DNA from: MGIIa-K1 sp964577145
GTDB lineage: Archaea > Thermoplasmatota > Poseidoniia > Poseidoniales > Poseidoniaceae
Assembly: GCA_964577145.1 (NCBI GenBank)
Contig: CAZNXM010000043.1
Span: forward strand, 1-11,720
Length of the DNA: 11,720 nt
Direction: 5' to 3'
In this document: piece after piece, positions 6,136 to 11,720 of the stretch
Layout of the letters: each line of letters starts with the position of its first letter
Position numbering within the stretch: position 1 is the first letter of the stretch
Program-made: the position numbers and the translations under genes
Notes under the pieces: model-generated
What the model was told of the DNA's origin: nothing
The model's database searches: none
The model's input: only the letters and a program-made list of their open reading frames with translations

Positions 6136-7284
6136 TCAATCATTTGCTTTTTGTTCTGGTAAATCGAGGTCGAGAATCCAGTCACCCAAATCATCAACTG
6201 TAACTGAAAGGCGCATGTGAAATGAGCCTTTACCGGTGACCTTAATCGTACCAGTTTTTTCTTCACCTGCCCGCAGTGAACCCTTTTTTATGCGGGAATG
6301 ACAGCGCCAACCTTCACCCATTTCCATCGTCCCAATCTCCATCGAGTATCCGGCTTTAATGCGATATTCAATTTCGCCAGCATTAGAACTCCACGAGCCT
6401 TCCAGCCGTGGTAAACCCTTTTCGCGTTTACGTTCTGCAAATACAACGAAACCGATGACAACCAATAAGACAACGATTAGTATTGCAGGAACGACAGCAT
6501 CAGAAGAATCACTACTCTGCCAAGAGGTGGGTAAGGCAGTACGTTGGATAGAGATTACACGATTAGTCGATTCATTATCAAAGCCACCAATCATTACCAA
6601 TATCAATTCGTATTGATTGGCATGAGTTGCATCTTCGAGTATTATTCCTGCGCCATCGAGATGCTCTCGAGTGATGGTAGCATTCCAAACATTTTCAGAA
6701 CCATTTGTGAAGTAAAAAGAGGAGGAAGGGGCCCAGTCACACAAGATATTGTCAGCCTCTCTTCCCATAGTATCTCTTGCTTCTGATTCTACGATGAAAA
6801 CATGCATTTGAGTGGCGCCATTGAGTTGATGGGGATTGGTAAATTCTGCGACAATCGATATCATTTCTACTTCCGAAGAACCGATCAATTCGATTGAATA
6901 GTCGATAGCAACTTCATTGTTAGGCATTGTCCATTCGATTTCATCAAAGTCCTCCATAGAAATCGGCGTTCCGTCTACTGCAACCGCAGGAAAGTAGTCT
7001 ATCCCGTGGAATTGAGCGCGCGCATCAGCATCATCATCTGGCCAACCTCCGCCTTCTTCATTTGCACCAGTTCGCCAATGTACTAGGGTGATGATTCCTT
7101 GCCGATCCATCATCTCAAGAAGTTTGACTTTCTCATCATCACCTTCGCCATGGAACCATTCAACTAGGGGTGGAGCCAATTTTTGGCTCGTTATTTCAGA
7201 GGAAGAATAGACCGTTAAATCTCCGATAGCACTAACGTTTGGAAGTAGGAATAGCATGAGAATAGCCCAGATAACACACCTCAT
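6136..7284 (-). CDS. Secreted/membrane protein with thioredoxin-like domain lacking redox cysteines, one TM and a cytoplasmic domain
   Basis: 382 residues, not assigned to a named family. Layout: signal peptide about 1-19; a region at about 38-106 like the thioredoxin-fold part of Omp28-type proteins (VEWFHGEG, ITLVHWRTG, then ARAQFHGIDYFPAVAVDGTPI); a beta-rich external region 125-250; a helix at about 263-283 followed by RKREKG; and a cytoplasmic beta-rich domain about 290-382. The place where redox-active members carry a Cys pair reads GEGDD here. The only cysteines are C3, C182 and C328, so it should not be a thiol oxidoreductase. The ATG overlaps the stop of the methyltransferase gene (ATGA), so the two are translationally coupled; the Lrp regulator follows directly. 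The link between an RNA methyltransferase and this envelope protein may only be operon packing. The fold call is tentative. Confidence 0.7.
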   Translation of the reverse strand: MRCVIWAILMLFLLPNVSAIGDLTVYSSSEITSQKLAPPLVEWFHGEGDDEKVKLLEMMDRQGIITLVHWRTGANEEGGGWPDDDADARAQFHGIDYFPAVAVDGTPISMEDFDEIEWTMPNNEVAIDYSIELIGSSEVEMISIVAEFTNPHQLNGATQMHVFIVESEARDTMGREADNILCDWAPSSSFYFTNGSENVWNATITREHLDGAGIILEDATHANQYELILVMIGGFDNESTNRVISIQRTALPTSWQSSDSSDAVVPAILIVVLLVVIGFVVFAERKREKGLPRLEGSWSSNAGEIEYRIKAGYSMEIGTMEMGEGWRCHSRIKKGSLRAGEEKTGTIKVTGKGSFHMRLSVTVDDLGDWILDLDLPEQKAND

Positions 7285-8990
7285 TCTTCTTCCCCTCCAA
7301 TCTCGACTCCCAACTTGAGTCTAAGGACATCTCTCTCCTTTTCGCTAACCATGAATGAAACTCGAGCAGCAACCCAAACCGGAACAAGATGCTCACCACA
7401 TCTAAGAATTGATGAACCAGTTTCAATTTCCGCAGGAAAATCTTCAACCAGTGGAACATTACCTTTGAGCATTCCAATTAGAGTTGCTTCATCGACATCT
7501 ACCAAATTCTTGGTGATGTGAGGCCTGAGCAATTCCATCGCTTCACCACGTGGTCGCCAGAAGCCTTTGTTATCAGTGAATGATGGTTGACCAACATGTA
7601 CTATCCGTAGTGGATGAAATGCATTTCCTGGCCAAAAATCCCCTTTGTTATTCTGTACAGTGGGGCGAAAAAGCCGATTCAAGGCCATAGGCGCAGAGAT
7701 ATTAGTTCTCTTTCCTCGATGCCACCAAGCAAATGCACTTGCGTCGATACCCCATTTGTCACAAATGGCTTCCACGAGTTCAGAATCTGCAGGATTTATT
7801 GTATGACGATTGGGCTTTTGTCGAGGTAACTCCACAGGTTCTCGCATTAACTTTCTTTTGAGGATCATTGATTTTGCAATACCTTCAGGTGTTGCTTCTG
7901 GAATATGTCTAAACAATGCAACATAGAATCCACCGGTATTATTGTCATGTGGATGTACTCTAATTGTGTAAGAGAGAGGAGGTGCTACCTCTCCTCGAAT
8001 TTGTGGATTAAGCATTTCTTCTTTCAGGCCAGGAAGCCTTGGAATCTCGCCAGTCCATTCTATTGGATTGGCCTCCTCATCTAGGATGTCCCAATTGTCG
8101 ATTCCATGATGAACAACCAGTCCTGGGAATAGCCGATTTGCATCGATGTTCACTAATTCTAACCACGGGCAGCGCCTCAGAATTTCACATACCGCAGCTT
8201 CGTTTTCAGTAGGGTCGATAGAACAAGTAGAATAGACCATCATTCCACCAGGGGCTAGAAGTTGTGCTGCTCGATATGCAATATCAGTCTGCAACTGAAA
8301 CATCGAACGCCCATCTTTGGGACTCCATCCCCACCACAAGTCTCTGTTTTTTCTTGTGGTTGCAGTCCCCGTACAAGGTGCATCGACAACCACGCCTTCT
8401 AGTCCAGGTTCTGGCATACGACCGATGTGTCTACCATCGTGTTGCATGATTAGCATATTTGCAAGTCCTAATCGACCACGGTTTGTCGCTAGCATATTCA
8501 AACGCCCACTTGATGGCTCATTTGCTAGAACCAATCCATCAGGTATTGCTTCTGCTAATTGTGTAGCCTTCGACCCCGGGGCAGCACAAGTATCCATCAC
8601 GAACGAATCCTTTGCGGGTTCAAGAACAACTGGAGGCAGCATTGAAACGGCTTCTTGCCTAGTAATCCGTCCTGTTTCATGTAAAATCATCATCATCGCT
8701 TTGGCGTCATCGGGGATCTCTCCCTTGGAAAAAGGCATTTGCCAAGATTCGATAGTCGGCAACCATTCAATTCTCTTACCTCCCATTGCAGTTAATTGTT
8801 CACGTGTCCAATCAATATCGTGACGTCGAGGGGTAAGACGCATTGTTACAGGTAGAGGGGAGGAGGCAATAGGGAGCCATGTATCGATATCGATACCAAG
8901 CGAGGAAGCAAGGCCCGCGAGAGGAGTAGCACGCATCTTCTCGATGAGTTCAGGCTCCGGGGCGCGCACCATGAGCGAGGGGCAGGGCAT
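7281..8990 (-). CDS. tRNA/RNA (cytosine-5)-methyltransferase, NOL1/NOP2/Sun family, NSUN2/Trm4-like
   Basis: SAM-dependent enzyme methylating C5 of cytosine in RNA, probably tRNA. Numbering is from the upstream TTG at 9015-9017. RITRQEAVSMLPP (117-129) leads into motif I DTCAAPGSKATQL (142-154); motif IV is DAPCTG with Cys215, and motif VI is YSTCS with the nucleophile Cys265, followed by PTENE. After the catalytic core come LFPGL (296-300), a conserved RVHPHDNNTGGFYVA segment (353-367) and a C-terminal beta-rich region (about 495-578) with GSSILRCG and EKERDVLRLKLGVEIGGE. That order matches eukaryotic NSUN2/Trm4 as I remember it, and is much longer than the roughly 300-residue archaeal Trm4. 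Starts at TTG 9017, ATG 8990 and ATG 8972 are all possible; 8990 has GAGGGT directly before it but too close for a normal site. Its stop overlaps the next gene (ATGA). Enzyme family is secure; the substrate position is not. Confidence 0.93.
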   Translation of the reverse strand: MPCPSLMVRAPEPELIEKMRATPLAGLASSLGIDIDTWLPIASSPLPVTMRLTPRRHDIDWTREQLTAMGGKRIEWLPTIESWQMPFSKGEIPDDAKAMMMILHETGRITRQEAVSMLPPVVLEPAKDSFVMDTCAAPGSKATQLAEAIPDGLVLANEPSSGRLNMLATNRGRLGLANMLIMQHDGRHIGRMPEPGLEGVVVDAPCTGTATTRKNRDLWWGWSPKDGRSMFQLQTDIAYRAAQLLAPGGMMVYSTCSIDPTENEAAVCEILRRCPWLELVNIDANRLFPGLVVHHGIDNWDILDEEANPIEWTGEIPRLPGLKEEMLNPQIRGEVAPPLSYTIRVHPHDNNTGGFYVALFRHIPEATPEGIAKSMILKRKLMREPVELPRQKPNRHTINPADSELVEAICDKWGIDASAFAWWHRGKRTNISAPMALNRLFRPTVQNNKGDFWPGNAFHPLRIVHVGQPSFTDNKGFWRPRGEAMELLRPHITKNLVDVDEATLIGMLKGNVPLVEDFPAEIETGSSILRCGEHLVPVWVAARVSFMVSEKERDVLRLKLGVEIGGEEE

Positions 8991-9048
8991 ACCCTCTTGG
9001 GGCTTGTGGGGGCCCAATGCTCATGGATGAGGCCGTGATGGAGCGGTT

Positions 9049-9975
9049 ATGGCCGCGGTAATGACACTGGCATTTTTGTGCGGCCTTGCGATGATTGTTT
9101 CAGGGGTATTCAACTTTGGAAGATGGATATCAGCAATACCTATTCCACTCATTCTCATTGAGGTTTTGACTAATGATATGGACAACGTACATTCAGGATT
9201 GGGCTATCCAGTTTGGATAATTCTTGGATTTATGGCTATTGCAACATCTTGGATAATGACAAGACCTGATGAGAGGGTGCTCCGTTCATCTTCCGGTTTG
9301 ATTCTCTCTATGATGCTACTTGTGATGTATGAACCAAGTGAATATACCTCTTCTATTGTGGATTATTCCATTACGGATAATCTCATTGCGATTGGTACTC
9401 ATTTGCTAATTGGTGGGGCATGCGGTTGGGCATTGGTCGTTTACTGTGACGGAGTTAGGGGAAAATCAGATTTGTTGATTTCCTTAGGTATTCCATTTAC
9501 TAGTGTGCTATTCTCTGACCCGGCATGGATTATCTTTGCAACAACAATCGGCCTCGCCTCACTTCTTTCATGGTTGGAAGATAAAGTAGATTCTCGACTT
9601 GGTCCTGGCGACGGACGTTCTGTCGCTCTAGCAGTTTCAATACTAATTGGAGTCGTTCTCATTTTAGTAATGTCATGGGTTGGAGTAAATGAAATCCCAA
9701 GAATTGGAGTTGGAGCATTAACAGTCTCGCTTTGGTTGACGATGGGAGTAATTGTATTTGGGCTACTTGGAATGTTGTTGCCCTTATTGGGATTGGACCA
9801 CAGATCAAGGCCTGAAGCATGGGGATGGCGCACTGGTCTCATGTTATCTCCAATGCTTTTGGTATTGTGGACTGACCTTGCACCACTACTATTGCCGGGA
9901 ATTTGGCTAGCAATAGCATTCTCACTTTCTGCACCTTTGGTACTTGAGAAGGACCTAAAGAAAGTGGGTCGATGA
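9049..9975 (+). CDS. Polytopic membrane protein of unknown function
   Basis: 308 residues, not recognised. Very hydrophobic, with eight or nine likely transmembrane helices at roughly 4-22, 28-41, 53-71, 82-95, 112-133, 141-174 (one long or two short), 190-212, 222-247 and 262-298 (probably two). Loops are short; the largest polar ones are SWLEDKVDSRLGPGDGR (about 174-190) and LDHRSRPEAWGWR (249-261). There is no signature of a known transporter family and no soluble domain. The C-terminus is basic (KDLKKVGR), which favours a cytoplasmic end. Start at ATG 9049; an in-frame ATG at 9061 is an alternative. It is divergent from the methyltransferase with only 31-76 bp between starts, depending on which methyltransferase start is used. 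The next plus-strand gene begins 34 bp downstream and may share its transcript. Confidence 0.75.
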   Translation: MAAVMTLAFLCGLAMIVSGVFNFGRWISAIPIPLILIEVLTNDMDNVHSGLGYPVWIILGFMAIATSWIMTRPDERVLRSSSGLILSMMLLVMYEPSEYTSSIVDYSITDNLIAIGTHLLIGGACGWALVVYCDGVRGKSDLLISLGIPFTSVLFSDPAWIIFATTIGLASLLSWLEDKVDSRLGPGDGRSVALAVSILIGVVLILVMSWVGVNEIPRIGVGALTVSLWLTMGVIVFGLLGMLLPLLGLDHRSRPEAWGWRTGLMLSPMLLVLWTDLAPLLLPGIWLAIAFSLSAPLVLEKDLKKVGR

Positions 9976-10009
9976 ATGGGAAAGCCCCCCAACTCTTATC
10001 TATGGGGCG

Positions 10010-10423
10010 ATGAGGATTCGACTTGTTGAATCTGCGGATTCATCAACAGGGATGGGGATCCTAATGGGAAGAGCATTTAGAGAAGGCATTGGCCAAGATA
10101 ACAGATTGCGCATGCAATCACGTAGCCGAAATTGGAAACCACTTACAGATCTCCAAGGTCTGTCGTCGCGAAGCAGTGATACCGCTTCAGACATGGGGCC
10201 GTTGGTAGATGTGCCTGCAATGGTTAGAATTGAAAACGAACGCTGGGTTTTTGAGCGGATAAGCCAGGAAGTATTAGACCATCTCACTCATCGCTTGATA
10301 ATTCATGAAACCGAAGGTAGCAGGACATTGGGTGCTACACTTGACCTTGCAACAGCAATGACAGTAGCCCAAGGAATGGCCAGAACTGAAGGTAGTGTAG
10401 TTCTGATTGAACCAATTAGGTAA
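10010..10423 (+). CDS. Hypothetical protein, 137 residues
   Basis: Not recognised. Starts MRIRLVESADSSTG at ATG 10010 and ends at a TAA directly abutting the stop of the convergent Sec61-beta gene (no gap). It is soluble, with no signal peptide or membrane helix. The N-terminal third is rich in Gly, Arg and Ser with a basic patch (NRLRMQSRSRNWK, about 31-43); residues 70-100 look like a strand-helix unit (MVRIENERWVFERI), followed by a Thr/Ala helix (TLDLATAMTVAQGMA) and a final strand (SVVLIEPIR). The alternation and codon use look like a real gene rather than a shadow, and the opposite-strand reading (10000-10287) is shorter. It is 34 bp after the membrane-protein gene on the same strand, so co-transcription is likely. 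No catalytic motif is visible. Confidence 0.68.
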   Translation: MRIRLVESADSSTGMGILMGRAFREGIGQDNRLRMQSRSRNWKPLTDLQGLSSRSSDTASDMGPLVDVPAMVRIENERWVFERISQEVLDHLTHRLIIHETEGSRTLGATLDLATAMTVAQGMARTEGSVVLIEPIR

Positions 10424-10618
10424 TCAGAATAGTCCAGTAATCCAAGCTATTACGCCTTGGTTCACCAAGTAAATAAATCCACCAAGGCCAATACAAGCTA
10501 GATAGACTTGGAAGGGAGTAATCTGCCATGCATGCTCCGACTCTTCGTCGAAGTATCGGATTAGACCAGCGGCTTGTTGAATACCGCTTCCATCCTTCTT
10601 ACCCTTCTTGACAGCCAT
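10424..10618 (-). CDS. Preprotein translocase subunit Sec61-beta (archaeal SecG)
   Basis: Small tail-anchored subunit of the SecYE-beta protein-export channel. 64 residues: a Lys-rich cytoplasmic start (MAVKKGKKDG), the family signature AAGLIRYFDEE (16-26), then WQITPFQVYL leading into a single membrane helix at about 36-57. Length, order and signature fit archaeal Sec61-beta. The ATG (10616-10618) is preceded by a TATA-like box about 32 bp upstream and by no Shine-Dalgarno, so a very short leader is likely. It ends exactly beside the stop of the convergent 137-residue gene. Confidence 0.93.
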   Translation of the reverse strand: MAVKKGKKDGSGIQQAAGLIRYFDEESEHAWQITPFQVYLACIGLGGFIYLVNQGVIAWITGLF

Positions 10619-10646
10619 GGGACTCAGTCCGCCGAGTCGCCTACCC

Positions 10647-10654
10647 TTTATGAA
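10647..10654 (-). promoter_or_regulatory. TATA-like box of Sec61-beta gene
   Basis: TTCATAAA on the minus strand in the 51-bp gap upstream of Sec61-beta, centred about 32 bp before the ATG. That spacing predicts a transcript with a leader of only a few bases. It is the only A/T-rich run in an otherwise GC-rich gap. Confidence 0.45.
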
Positions 10655-10669
10655 CGCGACGCGCGGTCA

Positions 10670-11464
10670 TCATTCTTCTTCAGAGGTAAGATCTACTAAT
10701 GGAATCTCATCACTAAAGTCCAAGATTGCGCCATCCGGATCGACATCTTCTACATCGACGTCAATCGAATCTGCTTCGAGTCTTGCAAGAGCACGCATTA
10801 CTCCAGGTGCATTGTCATCAGCCAATGCATTTCGAGCGATTTCGATTTCATTACTGTCACCCTTCGCGTCTTTCACGGCCTCAATCAATTCGGAAAGGTC
10901 TTCTCTTGCGCGGAGTAAATGAGATTTCCAGGCCTCTTCATTTTCTCGAATACTGCCAATTTTTCGGACGAATGAACCATTCATACTGAATTCCCATGGA
11001 TTGTGGGGAAGTGCTGCAGCCAAATCGAAAATAATTCGTGATCTTGTTTCAAGAGGTCCGTCAAGGGTAATTGTGTTGAAGTAGCATTTGGTAATCAAAC
11101 CGAATCCCCAGTAACTTTTACTTTCAATAGTTAGGCGTAAATCACCAGAATTTGCAGAAAATTTCCACGATTGCTCATTGAAACCAGGCCTCTTTTCCAT
11201 TTTCGGTGTTTCAAGACCGGGGATTACTTTGAGTAATGTGCTTGCGATATCTCCGAGGTATACTGTAGAGATATTTGCAGGATGCGCTTTAGGGCGAATA
11301 TTTCCTTCTTCATCATGTCCATGATTTGGTCCAGCCTTCCGAACTTGCGCATGAAGCACAGAGGTCGCCGGGTCAAATCCACCTTGCATGGCTAACACTC
11401 TGAACGGCTTTGCCCTTGAATCATGCCCCGTCTTGAGAGAAGGGTTCATGAAAGTGAGGGGCAT
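10670..11464 (-). CDS. Hypothetical protein with acidic C-terminal tail
   Basis: 264 residues, not recognised. No signal peptide or membrane helix. Residues about 20-165 look mixed alpha/beta with alternating hydrophobic strands (STVYLGDIASTLLKVIPG, LRLTIES, GFGLITKCYFNTITL, RSRIIFDLAAALP). Residues about 172-235 are a charged helical region that may be coiled-coil (ENEEAWKSHLLRAREDL, LSELIEAVKDA). From 231 to the end the chain is strongly acidic, with Asp/Glu at about half of positions (DVDVEDVDPDG, TSEEE). Start at ATG 11462-11464; in-frame ATGs at 11449 and 11389 are alternatives and would leave more room for promoters, because the divergent HhH gene starts only 9 bp away. Sec61-beta follows 51 bp downstream. 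The family is unknown; being a real gene is well supported by length and composition. Confidence 0.75.
   Translation of the reverse strand: MPLTFMNPSLKTGHDSRAKPFRVLAMQGGFDPATSVLHAQVRKAGPNHGHDEEGNIRPKAHPANISTVYLGDIASTLLKVIPGLETPKMEKRPGFNEQSWKFSANSGDLRLTIESKSYWGFGLITKCYFNTITLDGPLETRSRIIFDLAAALPHNPWEFSMNGSFVRKIGSIRENEEAWKSHLLRAREDLSELIEAVKDAKGDSNEIEIARNALADDNAPGVMRALARLEADSIDVDVEDVDPDGAILDFSDEIPLVDLTSEEE
11445..11452 (+). promoter_or_regulatory. TATA-like box of the HhH/Lys-rich protein gene
   Basis: TTCATGAA (itself palindromic), centred 25.5 bp upstream of ATG 11474, the same spacing as the oxidase TATA-like box. It lies within the first codons of the divergent 264-residue gene. It suggests a leaderless transcript. 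Weak evidence on its own. Confidence 0.35.
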
Positions 11465-11473
11465 GTGTAGGAC

Positions 11474-11720
11474 ATGGCCGCCAAGAAGACGAAGAACCCC
11501 CTCGCTAAATTGATGGCTTTACCAGGGGTAGGCAAGGTTGCAGCAACGAAACTGCAAAAAGCCGGAATTAAAACACCTGCTGGAATCAAAAAGGCTGGCG
11601 CAAAAGGACTAGTGAAAGCAGGTCTTTCAGCAGCTCTTGCTAAGAAATTACTTGCAGGCTCATCCAAAGCCGCTGCCAAGAAAGTAGCACCTAAGAAAAA
11701 GGCCGCTGCCAAGAAGAAGG
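11474..11720 (+). CDS. Helix-hairpin-helix protein with Lys/Ala-rich histone-H1-like tail (partial, 3' end beyond window)
   Basis: 82 complete codons are visible with no stop. After a basic start (MAAKKTKNPLAKLM) there is a helix-hairpin-helix unit, LPGVGKVAATKLQKAGI (about 16-32), with the GVGK hairpin that contacts the DNA backbone. It is followed by a second, degenerate repeat-like helical segment (KTPAGIKKAGAKGLVKAGLSAALAKKLL, about 33-60) resembling the second half of HhH_5-type domains. From about residue 63 the chain is nearly all Lys, Ala and Pro (KAAAKKVAPKKKAAAKKK), like histone H1 or the tails of bacterial nucleoid proteins. The tail DNA contains a 14-base direct repeat (11669-11682 and 11702-11715). 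The likely role is non-specific DNA binding, perhaps chromatin organisation or DNA repair; the missing part could hold another domain. Start codons of this gene and the divergent 264-residue gene are only 9 bp apart. Confidence 0.82.
   Translation, partial: MAAKKTKNPLAKLMALPGVGKVAATKLQKAGIKTPAGIKKAGAKGLVKAGLSAALAKKLLAGSSKAAAKKVAPKKKAAAKKK
11669..11715 (+). repeat. Direct repeat encoding AAAKK units
   Basis: GCCGCTGCCAAGAA occurs at 11669-11682 and again at 11702-11715, 33 bases apart and in frame. It encodes the AAKK unit of the Lys/Ala tail. Such tails lengthen and shorten by repeat slippage, so tail length probably varies between strains. Confidence 0.6.

Noticed and set aside
8317..8823. 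Plus-strand open frame of 168 residues
   Set aside because: Antisense to the catalytic core of the methyltransferase, whose motifs are unambiguous.
9023..9061. Twelve-codon open frame (MDEAVMERLWPR) ending TAATG over an in-frame internal ATG of the membrane-protein gene
   Set aside because: Could be a leader peptide, but ATG 9049 is an equally good start for the main gene, and an open frame this short is expected by chance.
11446..11712. Minus-strand open frame of 88 residues, Ala/Phe-rich
   Set aside because: It is the antisense of the Lys/Ala-rich tail; AAG and GCC codons read backwards give Phe/Leu and Ala. The plus-strand frame has an HhH motif and is the real gene.

Overview
The window looks like a piece of a marine planktonic euryarchaeal genome, most likely Candidatus Poseidoniales (Marine Group II) or a close Thermoplasmatota relative. 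The pointers are an archaeal Sec61-beta subunit, an archaeal-type Lrp/AsnC regulator, TATA-like boxes about 25 bp upstream of start codons, an aerobic A-type haem-copper oxidase, many short or overlapping intergenic regions, and a tRNA methyltransferase that resembles eukaryotic NSUN2. The lineage is inferred from gene content and style; no marker gene in the window settles it.

Layout. Positions 1-4852 (minus strand) are a terminal oxidase operon read COX2 -> COX1 -> COX3 -> COX4 (the last cut by the window edge), with ATGA and TTGA stop/start overlaps. Positions 4953-5676 (plus) hold a DUF167 protein and a small Toprim protein. Positions 5651-8990 (minus) form a second coupled operon: NSUN2-like m5C methyltransferase -> signal-peptide/thioredoxin-fold/one-TM protein -> Lrp/AsnC regulator. 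Positions 9049-10423 (plus) hold a multi-pass membrane protein and a 137-residue protein, neither recognised. Positions 10424-11464 (minus) hold Sec61-beta and an unrecognised 264-residue protein with an acidic tail. From 11474 (plus) runs a helix-hairpin-helix protein with a Lys/Ala-rich histone-H1-like tail, cut by the window end. There is no gene-free stretch longer than about 100 bases, and I see no tRNA, rRNA, CRISPR array or insertion sequence.

How it works together. The oxidase is a canonical proton-pumping A-type enzyme by its active-site residues, but all three main subunits carry extra material predicted to lie outside the membrane: a signal peptide plus Reeler-like (choice-of-anchor V type) domain with a GCLCH motif fused to COX1, an insertion of roughly 50-90 residues in the COX2 cupredoxin domain, and two extra helices enclosing an acidic, His-rich loop in COX3. 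Together these suggest an enlarged external head, possibly for docking an electron donor. This is the strongest candidate for something undescribed. The NSUN2-like enzyme and the HhH/Lys-rich DNA-binding protein are the other points worth following up.
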